From: Akanthomyces muscarius
Lineage: Eukaryota; Ascomycota; Sordariomycetes; Hypocreales; Cordycipitaceae
NCBI RefSeq assembly: GCF_028009165.1
Contig: NC_079244.1
Coordinates: forward strand, 3,100,001-3,164,000
Reading direction: 5' to 3'
Length of the DNA stretch: 64,000 nt
Position 1 is the stretch's first letter. Each line of letters opens with the position of its first letter. Shown here piece after piece: positions 32,719-42,800 of the stretch. The notes below the pieces were generated by a model. That model did no database searches. It was not told where the DNA came from and saw nothing but the letters and a program-made list of their open reading frames with translations. The position numbers were made by a program, and so were the translations under genes.

Positions 32719-33001
32719 CCACAGATGTTCACTTTGGTAATCTACAATGACGGTGCCGGGGTCCAATATGGAGAATTATATTCCCACTGGCGCGTAGCGT
32801 AATAATGTGTGATGAATCTTTTTGGCTTTTACAGGACTTTTTTCATCTTCGTTAGACTTATACCTGCCCATAACTACATAACGTTACTTGCTTGGCGGAC
32901 GCTAAATCGTACCTAGTCCTGGCGTGTGCTGGGGGCGGCCGCTTAGTCGTAGTGAATTCCTCAAGAAATAGAATCATTGCACAGAGAAATTAAAAACACA
33001 A

Positions 33002-34697
33002 ATGAGAAAAAATAAAAGCCAATTGCAGGAAAATGAGCCATTCGTTTTCGTGGTGAACGAAGACGTACCCCCACAAATCATTGTGCGATTATACCATTGG
33101 AATTCTCCCAAGAGCCGATCGCTCCTGAGTGGTGGGACGGTAGTCTTGGGGCAGCATGGAGATAAATTTGGCTCGAAACGCGAGAGCATGCTCCGTGAGA
33201 CCACAATCTTCATGATGAAGAAGGACGCATTGGAGGCAGCTGGGACCGTGCTTCTGAGCTACGTGGTGGCGAATGCCTTTGCTGGACTGCGGTCACCTTG
33301 TTCTTCTAGCTACCGAAGACAATCCAATGCGCCACCTCGTCTCATTGGACATTGAGGTTCGTTGAATGGGGGACTGAATAGTCACTGGACAGCAAAACAA
33401 ACACGCGGGTAGGCTTGGGGCAAAATACTGCTTCCCAGTCTAGTCTGCAGCTGGGAGAAAACACAGCGATGGTAAGAAGACGAAAGACGTTCACTCCGCA
33501 ACAGTTCATTGCTCATTCTCGTAGTCATTTCTATCCGCCGCCAAGCTCGGGGCTTCTTTTATCGAAGTAGGTGCCATCTAGAATAAGTCAGTGCTGCAGA
33601 GTGCTAATCAGAGCAAGTTTGGTACGGAGACTACAGCACGGAGATGAGCTGAAAGCACTAACACGAATTAAGATCTTCAGCTCACCCGAGATCTTGAAGC
33701 GGTGGTTTTCCATGATTTTTCTCTCAGTGAGCTTGGGACAGATGTGCCCATCCACGATGTCACTATCGCGCAATACAAACATGCAAGTAGTTTGCAAGGT
33801 CCACAAGAAGCTCTTTCAACCATTCTCAACGGCGACGCCAAAGGAGCAATTGAGCCAAGACAGCGACAACGCACATTCTCTACCGGCGAGGAGTCTATGC
33901 TACGATCTTTGCAGTTGAAAGAGAGATTACTTTACACTGTTGACTTCCAGAACAAGGGCTTCAAGCCGAACACCCGAGGGCATAGCATCCAAGACACGTT
34001 GGCTACGCTGGACGAGCTGCTTTTGAAGTTACCTGAAGACATGGGCTTCAACATTGAAATGAGTATGTTGAGGTTCCGTTTATAGATCTCCGTTGGCGAC
34101 GTAGTACATGTACACTGACAGAAAAAAACAGAGTACCCGCGAGTACACGAGGCGATTGAGGCTGGCGTGGCGCCAGTCACAATTGACATCAACACATTTG
34201 TCGACACCGCGCTTGAGAAGCTCGAGAGACTGGCCGGTCGACGACCGATTATATTGTCATCTTTTACGCCAGAAATATGCATTCTGTTGTCGCTCAAGCA
34301 AAGCACCTACCCTGCCATGTTCATCACGAATGCAGGCAAGGTCCCCATGGCGGATAAAGAACTTCGTGCAGCCAGTCTTCAGATGGCCGTCCACTTCGCT
34401 CGGCGCTGGAACTTGGACGGAATTGTTTTGGCTTGCGAGACATTTGTGCACTGCCCCAGGTTCATCAAGTTTGTTCAGAACGCTGGTCTGTTGTGTGCCT
34501 CCTACGGGCTTCTTAATAACGATCCAAACATCGCAAGAGTCAGTCATTCTCCAAGTACAAGAAAACACCACGTGTGGGATTTTCTATTACTAACTTTTCT
34601 CACCTCGCAGCTTCAAGCCGATGCTGGCATAGACATTATCATAGCCGATAGGGTGAAGCTTATTGCAGATGAGCTGAATAAAGAGATCGCCGAGTAG
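33002..34697 (+). pseudogene. GDE1-like glycerophosphodiester phosphodiesterase, broken
   Basis: Seen: the pre-catalytic domain of the Gde1 family (GQHGDKFGSKRESMLRETTI...AAGTVLLSYVVANAF). Then LIGH is followed by an in-frame TGA at 33353-33355 where the catalytic HRG motif requires Arg. A second break (in-frame TAG and frame change) lies near 33410, before GLGQNTASQSSLQLGENTAM. The rest is readable through normal introns (33472-33524, 33571-33672, 34063-34131, 34539-34610): SFLSAAKLGASFIEVDLQLT, VVFHDFSLSELGTDVPIHDV, the IEMKYP motif, and a C-terminus ending IIIADRVKLIADELNKEIAE. Known: Gde1 hydrolyses glycerophosphocholine and normally has SPX and ankyrin domains upstream; no SPX domain is visible here. 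The donor GTCAGT at 34539 is non-standard. A forced intron removing the HRG region is possible but would delete the active site. A working enzyme is therefore unlikely. Confidence 0.75.
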
Positions 34698-34933
34698 AGA
34701 AGAGTTGGAAAATACATGTGTGCAAGCGCAAAGGTTTAGTAGTCTTATAATTGACACCAAGAAATGCTGCGCGTGTCCTCTTGGTGATGTATGCTTATTC
34801 CAATGCCGACTCTCATGCTGCGCAGCCACCACCCACCCCACTAAATTCTAGGTTACCGCTGCGCAAAAACAGTCTCGTCTCTCCATCGCCAAACTTGTAC
34901 CATTCAAATCCTCTCACATACAACAGCACAGCC

Positions 34934-36085
34934 ATGGGTCTCGTCGACTATTCCGAGTCCGAATCATCTGGGTCCGAGGCGGAAGCAGCGCCCACCAAGC
35001 AAATTGCCAAGCCCAGATTCGGCGCCGCCAGCAAGAAAATCCCATCCGTCGTCGACAAGTCGAAATCGGGCAAAATCATTGTCAACCTCGCCGGCACCGC
35101 GACCGATGCTTCCTCATCGACACCGAGCGACGAACCCCCCGCGAAACGAGCGCGCACAGCAGGCAGCGGACGATTCTCCGGCTTCAACTCGTTTCTGCCG
35201 GCGCCCAAGAACGCGGCGACGGCCGGCGGCGCGAAGGCGAAGCCTGGGTTCGGCGGCCTGAGGACGAGCGCCGCGCCAGGGTTCAGCAGAGACACGGGCG
35301 CACCCTCGATAGCAGAGAGCCCCATCACGCCGGGCGATGGTGACGCAGAGGCGCTCGCGGGGCCAAAGAGCTCGGGGCTGAGCCTGCCGCCGCCAAGGAA
35401 TGCCGCCGCCGCGGAGCCGTCGATCCCAGAGGGCCAGAAGCCGGCGGCCGAGGTCAAGCTCACGGGCAAGCCGCTCATGTTTCGGCCGCTTTCGGTCGCC
35501 AAGGGCAAGAAGAAGACGTCGACCGCAGCCCCCAGGCCCAAGCCTGCGGAAGCACCGCCCGCTGCTGCCGCACCAGCGCCAGAGCCGCCCAGGAAGAAAG
35601 TCTCGCTCTTTTCCATTCCCACCGACGATACAGTACCAGCTCTCGGTCCTTCGCTGTCCAGCGGAACCGGCGCTTACGAACCCCTCTTCGAAACAGGGTA
35701 CTCGGACGACTACAGCGCCGCCTACGCCGCTCAAGCGGCCGCCGAGCCCGTGGCCGAATCCGTGGGCGACATTGCCGACGACATGAACCTGTCAGCTGCG
35801 GCGCGCCGGGAGCTCTTTGGCCGGGCGGGGGCCAGCGACCGCTCGCACGTCGCGGCGCAGCGCGTCGTCAACTTCAACATGGACCGCGAGTACCGGCACA
35901 ACGAGGCGCTGCGGGCGAGCGGCGAGCAGCAGACGCACAACCCGGTGCGCTCCATCCAGGGCGGCGGCAAGCACAGCCTGCGGCAGCTGGTCGGCAACGT
36001 GCAGGGCCAAAAGGACGCGCTGGAAGACAGCTTCGCCAAGGGGAGGTCGAACCGCAAGGAGGCGTCGAGTCGGTATGGCTGGTGA
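34934..36085 (+). CDS. PRCC-domain protein (annotated in fungi as mitotic checkpoint regulator)
   Basis: 383 residues, single exon. Seen: the conserved N-terminal start MGLVDYSESESSGSE, a long Pro/Ala-rich disordered middle, and a highly conserved C-terminal block: VVNFNMDREYRHNEALRASG, HNPVRSIQGGGKHSLRQLVG and KDALEDSFAKGRSNRKEASS, ending RYGW. That C-terminal block and the LVDYSESES start define the PRCC family. Known: human PRCC binds MAD2B and is associated with spliceosomes; the fungal homologue is a nuclear protein of poorly defined role, and the automatic name mitotic checkpoint regulator comes from the human work. ATG context is GCCATGG. No break seen. The gene is GC-rich, unlike the AT-richer pseudogene before it. 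Confidence 0.88.
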   Translation: MGLVDYSESESSGSEAEAAPTKQIAKPRFGAASKKIPSVVDKSKSGKIIVNLAGTATDASSSTPSDEPPAKRARTAGSGRFSGFNSFLPAPKNAATAGGAKAKPGFGGLRTSAAPGFSRDTGAPSIAESPITPGDGDAEALAGPKSSGLSLPPPRNAAAAEPSIPEGQKPAAEVKLTGKPLMFRPLSVAKGKKKTSTAAPRPKPAEAPPAAAAPAPEPPRKKVSLFSIPTDDTVPALGPSLSSGTGAYEPLFETGYSDDYSAAYAAQAAAEPVAESVGDIADDMNLSAAARRELFGRAGASDRSHVAAQRVVNFNMDREYRHNEALRASGEQQTHNPVRSIQGGGKHSLRQLVGNVQGQKDALEDSFAKGRSNRKEASSRYGW

Positions 36086-36262
36086 GAGGACTATTTACTA
36101 TACTTTTTACATGTATACACACGCACGCATAATGATACCCTTGAATTTTTTTATCGTCAAGCAAGACAGGACGATGACTGTTTATTTATGCAAATGGGGA
36201 TATATAAATATGCTAACGCTAATGTACTTTCATGTTTCTCGTGTCCTTTGGTGCTGCGGCTC

Positions 36263-37891
36263 TCAGCACGTCGTCACGGCCACGGTCCTGGCATTCTGGA
36301 AGCCCTGATCGACGAGGAGGAAGCCCCATTCGCCGCGGGTGATGGGCGAAATGTCGTCGTAGCCGTTGGGCGTCATGGGGCCGTCCTGGTCTCGTGGTGG
36401 CGGGTCGGGCCCCGGGCTGAGGACCTGGGCGATCGACGTGGACTGCGTGCTCCGCCACAGCTTGTTCCTGGCGGCCGCTGCCTGGCCGGCTTCGTCGTCT
36501 GGGCGAGCCGTCACGACATCGTCTTCTGCTGCTGCTTCCGGTGGCTTCCCTCCGCCTTCATCTTCCTCGCCTGGTTCGTCGCTGGTGGTGTCCGGCTGCT
36601 CTTCGACGTGTCGATGCGCAGGCGTCTTGACGAAGCTGGTCTGCACCCGCAAGAGGGGCATCTTGGGCGATGGAGAGCGCTTCGGCTGCTGCGCGGGCAC
36701 CGGCGTGGTGCTGCTGACGGCCATGCCGACCGTGGCCACGTCAATGGTCGGGCTGTCTGGCAACCCTTCGACGTAGACGCCGCTGTCCTGGTCGTGGTAT
36801 TCGTGCTCCTCCCCGACATCATTCTCGTCATCGTCGTCGCTGGAACACACCGAGGACGCCTCGGGCACCGGCGCAAAGTACATGCCGTCTATGCCGCCCT
36901 GCATCTCGACGCCGCCGTACGCCCGCCGGTACATGCGGTCCAGGTCCGCGAGCGCCGAGTGCGACACGTTGAGCCAGTCGTAGGAGCGCAGGAGATGCAT
37001 CTTGGAGACCTTTTCGCCCGACGCCAGCACGTAGCGGCGCAGCTCGTCGACGGCGTCTTCGAGCCGCAGCGGGGAGCCCGTCTTGGAGTAGCTCGACAGG
37101 GCCGCCTTGAGGCTGTAGAGGCGGTCGAACGAGATGAGGGACAGGCCGTCGGACGAGAACAAGACGTCGTTTTGCGCAATGGAATTGTTGAACAGGTCCT
37201 TGTTGAAGCCGCAGGCGGATGCGCTGAGCGCCGGGGCAATGTGCGTTGCCGCGCCGCCGGCTTTGCGGCCGGCCTTGGCCAGGGCCGACTGCAGCGTCTT
37301 TTCGGCTTTTGGCGGGAGGTTGCCGTGGTGGATGAGGCGGACCCCGTGCTGCGGCGTCATGGGGAAGCCGTACGAGGACCCTTCGGTCGGGATGGAGGAT
37401 AGCCCCGTCGACGGTGTCATGGGCGGTGGCGAGAGCGGCGTCATCGGTGTGAGTGGCCACATGGGCGACCGCGGCGAGAGCGGGCCGCACTGCTGCTGTG
37501 ATTGGGGAAACTCGAGCGACATGGGCGTGTAGGACGGGGAGGAGATGGCTGACCGGGGGGATGTCGGCATGGAGGACGTGGCGGAGGTCGGGGAGAGGAT
37601 CGTCTGGTGTCGGCCCCAGCGCGGGAGATGCAGATGTCGGGTGAAGCGGCTCATCGATGACGAGGACGGCGAGGCGGGGGAGTAGGAGCCCAGAGACGGG
37701 GAGCAGAGGACCGGCGAGGGCGGGAGCTGGTAGTCTCGGCGAGCCACGACGAGGGTGAGGTGGAGGGACTTGCGGGCGAGACGGGCCGAGGTGTACTCGA
37801 GAGCCGGGCCGAGCTGCGGCGGGATGTGGTGCGCGTCGAGGAGGGAGGGGCCGGCCTCGAGGGGCGAGGAGATTTTGTCCTTGAGAGACAT
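36263..37891 (-). CDS. Conserved fungal protein of unknown function, Ser/Pro-rich
   Basis: 542 residues, single exon. I cannot assign a function. Seen: N-terminus MSLKDKISSPLEAGPSLLDA; a short domain (GPALEYTSARLARKSLHLTLVV); a Ser/Pro-rich region with many SP and TP sites (about 95-190); and a compact domain starting GNLPPKAEKTLQSALAKAGR and continuing through FNNSIAQNDVLFSSDGLSLI to RLYSLKAALSSYSKTGSPLR and YVLASGEKVSKMHLLRSYDW. It ends in an acidic disordered tail. The middle domain looks like a real fold and is likely to be conserved in related fungi. The many SP/TP sites suggest kinase regulation, as inference. No signal peptide or membrane helix. The 5' side has a (TG)n repeat about 125 bp upstream. 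Confidence 0.7.
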   Translation of the reverse strand: MSLKDKISSPLEAGPSLLDAHHIPPQLGPALEYTSARLARKSLHLTLVVARRDYQLPPSPVLCSPSLGSYSPASPSSSSMSRFTRHLHLPRWGRHQTILSPTSATSSMPTSPRSAISSPSYTPMSLEFPQSQQQCGPLSPRSPMWPLTPMTPLSPPPMTPSTGLSSIPTEGSSYGFPMTPQHGVRLIHHGNLPPKAEKTLQSALAKAGRKAGGAATHIAPALSASACGFNKDLFNNSIAQNDVLFSSDGLSLISFDRLYSLKAALSSYSKTGSPLRLEDAVDELRRYVLASGEKVSKMHLLRSYDWLNVSHSALADLDRMYRRAYGGVEMQGGIDGMYFAPVPEASSVCSSDDDDENDVGEEHEYHDQDSGVYVEGLPDSPTIDVATVGMAVSSTTPVPAQQPKRSPSPKMPLLRVQTSFVKTPAHRHVEEQPDTTSDEPGEEDEGGGKPPEAAAEDDVVTARPDDEAGQAAAARNKLWRSTQSTSIAQVLSPGPDPPPRDQDGPMTPNGYDDISPITRGEWGFLLVDQGFQNARTVAVTTC

Positions 37892-38011
37892 GTTTGCTGA
37901 GAAAGGGACCGGGAAGGGTTGTATATCAAAGTGTCTCGGGAAGGATAGAAGAAAAGATGGATAAATGAGTAGGTGAGGTACAAGAAGTAATGGTGGAAAG
38001 GAATGTGACGT

Positions 38012-38030
38012 TGTGTGTGTGTGTGTGTGT
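38012..38030. repeat. (TG)n microsatellite
   Basis: Nineteen bases of alternating T and G in the probable 5' untranslated or promoter region of the gene starting at 37891. Confidence 0.9.
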
Positions 38031-38792
38031 ATGTTCAACCAGTCCAGTATACCCAGGCGTGTTAGTTGAAAACCGAGGTACTATGCAAGTAAATGCTAGT
38101 CGACGCAAAGAAGCAAACAGATGATATGCAGAGCAAAGGATGTGTGTTTGGAACCAAGGCCCAGGACCGGTTGATCGGGGGAGGGAAAGGGAAAAGACGG
38201 TGTCGAGACGTTTGGGGCCAGATGAAGTAGATATAGGATGGCATCAGATGGTCCCCAGTCATGAAACGAAAACAAAGCGCGGCACGTATGCACGCTTGTT
38301 GTTTAGCTTCTCCACACGTTGCATCTCGAGATCTGAAACGGAAACAGAAATAGAAAACCACAAGGCAAGCAGGGGGGGGGGAGGGGGGATTTTCAATGCA
38401 GCAGCAAGGCTGGAAGGCTATTTTTACACAAGCCGTGGAGGGGAGGGAGGGGGTGATGTGATGGCCTTGGCAGGGTCCGGCGGCTAAAACCAACGTTGGC
38501 TACCCAGTAACTAACAGTAGGTACTAAGTTGGTGCCACCACACATGTGTGTGTGAGTAGGTGGGTGGGTGAAACGAAACGCCGGCAAGGGAAAAGCCACA
38601 GCCGTGCAGGGGAGACGGGGGATGCGAATCTTCAGGCACCAGATGGTTGACAATGAACGCTTCATAGATTCAAAACTCTATTTCTGGGCCATCATGTCGG
38701 GAAGCAGAGTTGGGTTGTCTGTGCTGCTGCAAAAGGCGCGTACAAGTCAAAGCCCCAAGGTTTTAGGCAACCTCACGAGGACAGAATTAGAC

Positions 38793-38811
38793 TTTTTTTT
38801 TTTTTTTTTTT
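38793..38811. repeat. T19 homopolymer
   Basis: Uninterrupted run of 19 T followed by A-rich sequence. Confidence 0.9.
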
Positions 38812-39485
38812 AAAAATATGAATAAAAACTCAAACGACGGCGATTTCAACGCTTGTTTCATCGGCTTTCGTCGCAAGGAGCAGTCTGTCAGTCTGCCCGG
38901 CCGGCCTGATGGCCATGACACAACACAGGCGGGAACACACAAGCCCTTCGCCGGCGCGTCACCTGTGGCACAAAGGCTGGGCGCGTAGTAAAAGTCGGAA
39001 TAAGAAAAAAGCGGTGCCTGTGCTAATTTTGGAAGCAACGGCTTTCCCCCGCTCAATCTACAAATCTGTTAAAAAAAATATTCTCAGACCCGACGTCTTG
39101 TCCTCGACGGAAACGTTTTGGAATTTTTTGTCCTCCTTGGAGGAAGAAGAAAAGTACAGCACGTTGCTCACATGTAATAGACTTTTTTTCTATCCAAGTT
39201 TTGACAAAAATGTCTTGCCAAGTCGTCAACACTCCCCACCACGCAGGGCCAAATCGCAACCCAAAACGATTTTAAGCGCCCGTTTTGTAGCTTCTCCACG
39301 CATCCACCTTGTCACGATGCAGGGCCCCCTTCGGCCAATTACAACCCTCGTCAGCCACACACCAGCACATCACACACCACCTTATTTTTTGCCTTCCGCT
39401 TCCCAAGTCGCACACTATTTCTTTACTCTTTTCTTCATTATTCAAAAATAGATTTTCCAAGCAGGGGGCTCAGCTGAAAAAAGAT

Positions 39486-39489
<4 letters not shown>

Positions 39490-39520
<31 letters not shown>
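39490..39520. repeat. A31 homopolymer
   Basis: Uninterrupted run of 31 A. Its exact length may be uncertain because long homopolymers are hard to sequence. Confidence 0.9.
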
Positions 39521-39522
<2 letters not shown>

Positions 39523-39883
39523 CATTCAACATCTTGCATCTTGACCCTGGCTGCATCAGCCACGACACCATCACCACCGACAGCGCATACACACTCCCAC
39601 CCCCGGCCCCTCTCTGCGTCTTGTCGGTGTACTCTGGGCAGGGCTGACTTGTGTTCCTGCAGCAGCACCACCCTGCTTCCAAAAGATTGGGTTGACCTGT
39701 ACAAAACAAACTTCCACATGCGCCATGCCTTGCATCAAACGTAATCAATCTGGTGGGTGCATAATTCATTACTTCGTCAGAAAAATATATCTACTTGTCT
39801 TTGGGTCGTAGGCCGATCAACTCCATGCATGAAACAAAACATCTGCTCGCCTCAGCTTTCCAATGTGCTATACCCGTCAATCT

Positions 39884-42800
39884 TCATGGGAGCCCGTTAT
39901 TCCCTAGCATAGCCATCGCCGCCTCTGTATCGGCCTCCTCGTCCATAGCCTCGGACGATAGTGCGGATCCGCCCCATTCTGCACACTCAAGTTAGACATC
40001 TTCATCTCCCACTTCTCAGCGGCTTGACTTACCCGATCCGTCTTCTTCTGCTCCATCAACCACCAGGGCAGTCATGCTCTCGAGTGTTTCTGTGTCACCA
40101 GTCAGTTGTGCATCACGCAACCCGACAACAATGTACGAACCTTGCTGTTGCGCGCTAAAGCTTTCCTTGTCATCATCTGCCAAGCTTTCGCTTTCCGACA
40201 CCGTCACGCTACAGTTGGACAGGATCCGAACCAGCGCCCCGGCAAGCTGTCTATCGATCGACGCTCTGCGCCTGATGTGCGCTTCTTGCACAAATTCCAG
40301 GCAGCGCATCCCAATGGCCAGCCCGAGCTCGGACGATAATGCGCGAGCCTCGGCTCTCGTCAGGCCCGCATCAACCTGTGGGTTCAGAGCCATGTCCACC
40401 ACCTGCTCCGTTCCATTTCGTACGTGAGCGTCTGGATACTGGAGCAGATACGACACCCATTTCGGTATCGTGTGCAGCGTTGTCAGTCGTATGTGCTCAC
40501 GCTCTGCCTCGCTTCCTCGCTTGTTATCGAGCGCCCGCCGTATTAGCACCAGGAATGCCTCGCCTTCGCCACCCTGGAAGCAAGCTGCCTGCTTGCAGAT
40601 GTGTTCAACCAGGTGCTGAGCGTCGCCCACGTCACTGCAGCTATCGACCACGATTGACGCGGTCCGGATATACGAATCCAGAGGGTCCGTCGTTGCATCA
40701 CCTCGGATCATCTGCTCCAGCAGCTTCAAAAGCTTTCTCGTCGGTATCTCGCCTGCGACCATTATCCGCTCCAGGATTTGCTTGGTGATATCCGGTGCTT
40801 GGTTAATCTCCACTAGGCGCGCCATAAACATGCTCATGTCCTCCTCGTCCTGAGGGTACAATAGCCTGGTGACTTCAGCTGATGTCCAGGCAAAGTATTC
40901 GCCCGAATGTCCCAATCGTTCATCCGCCTCGTCCACAATCGTCTCAAGACTTAGTTCTGGCTCTAGCTGGCCCATCAGATAGTTGATGACAGCCAGGACT
41001 GCCATGTAAGACGGTAGCTGTCCGCTGAACTTCCTGAACAGATTCTGCAGCATCTTCACATAGTTTGGCTCCAGGTCCATGGCGCGATTCGCACTGACAA
41101 TCATCATGCATCTTTCCAAGTACCCAGACGCCAAGATCGCCGCGCACTCTTCTCTTCCGAGCTGAGCCACCCGGCGAATCGTCGTAAAATATTCATCCCA
41201 TGCTCTAATGTGATGCTGAAAATACTTCCACAAGTAATCGAGGAGCCTTACTGCTTGCGACAGGATACTCTCATCTTCCGATTCGTCACCAGCCATGTCT
41301 GCGTCTTCATCGTCACTGGTCAACGTCGCTGTGTTGGCCCGACCGTAGTATAAACGCGGACAGCTCCTCGACAGCTGCTCCAAGCAAATCACAAACAGCT
41401 GGCCGGCGGCGGCTCGTACATTTCGGTCAGGGTTTCGCATTAAGAGAGAGCGCAGGACAACAGGGCGACCAAGGAAATAGCTGAGCACATGCCAAGCGCA
41501 GCCTGGCTGTCTGGCCATTTCAGCCAACATGTTGCAGAAGTGGACGGCAAAAGAAGAGTTTTTGTTGCGACTGAAAATCTGGTCCAAATAGCTCAGCGCA
41601 GTTTCAACGACCAGCTGGCAGGCTTTGGATGGCTGGCTTAGGTCCAGCAACTGTTCCTCCAGCTCCAAGCCGAGTCTGAGGATCTCGTAGACACAAGCTT
41701 GGACAAACTTGGCATGATTTGGATCGAATAGGCAATGTCGTCGCAGGAGTAAAATGTTTTCGCTCCGGATATGCTCTTTTAGGGCCTCGCCCATTGCTGT
41801 GTACGAGCACTGGCCAACTTCCGAGGGAGGTGCTGTCTCGGCGGCTTCTCCCGGCGGCGTAATTCGCTGATAAAATAGCATATAAGCACTGTAGCTCTTG
41901 TTGAAGGTTATGCTGTTTTCTTCATAGATTGAGCGCCGTTCTGGGCCGCCAAAGGTTGCTGCTTCCATCGATGCAGGATTCCAAACTCCCACGTTGTCGT
42001 CGTTGAATTCTACCCACTTTGGCGTCGTGTCTTGATTCAGCGGGCGCTCACGCACGTAGGAGTAGTAGTGGCCAGATTCGGCTGTTCCTGTATGGACAAG
42101 TACGCCAACCAGTTCGAACATGTCTTGCTTGCCATCGGGTGCTGATCCGCTGAGGTGTTCGATTGTGTACGGTTGCAGGTCTAGTTGTTGAGGAAACGCG
42201 AAATAATCGTCAATCTTGCTCCGTTGCAGCGTCTGCAGATTGAAGTCGAACCGCTTCAGATGAAAAATGACATTGTCCGGTATGTCTTTCAGACAAGCCC
42301 TGGGACCGTTAGCATTTTTCTTTCCTTCCAGCTTAAACAGCAGAACCTACCTTTTCACAGCATCGACATGTCGGTCACACGAGGAACACTTGTACTTGTT
42401 ATCTATGTTCTGTCAGTACTTGCCATTGTATATGCACCGTCAAGTCTTACCGCCGTCCATTGTCTCTCCGCCTACATATGCTTGTAGACTGTCGTCGAGT
42501 GTCGATTTTCCCTTGATATCGCATTGGATTGCCGAAAAAGGTTCCAGTCTCTCCGATATGTGGCCACACTCTTTCGACTTGATTTGTTGCACGAGTTGGC
42601 CTCCATAAATGGATCGAAACTTCTTCCTCGCCATGCCATTCGGCAGCTGCGCTTCCCACCTATCAAATAGAAGGTTATAGAACTCGTCTACATCCATCTG
42701 GCTGTGGATGTCAATTGGCCCTTGGTCGTATGTCTTGATCGCGCCGACAAATGCAGCCGGCTCCACTGCCCGATTGATGCTCTCTTGTAGGTGGACGAAT

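Larger units (their letters stand above)
37892..39883. other. Gene-free interval with homopolymer tracts
   Basis: About 2 kb: the promoter of the gene ending at 37891 and the 3' flank of the deubiquitinase gene. It contains a TG microsatellite, a T19 run and an A31 run (listed). No supportable gene, and no target-site duplication that would mark a transposon. Confidence 0.45.
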
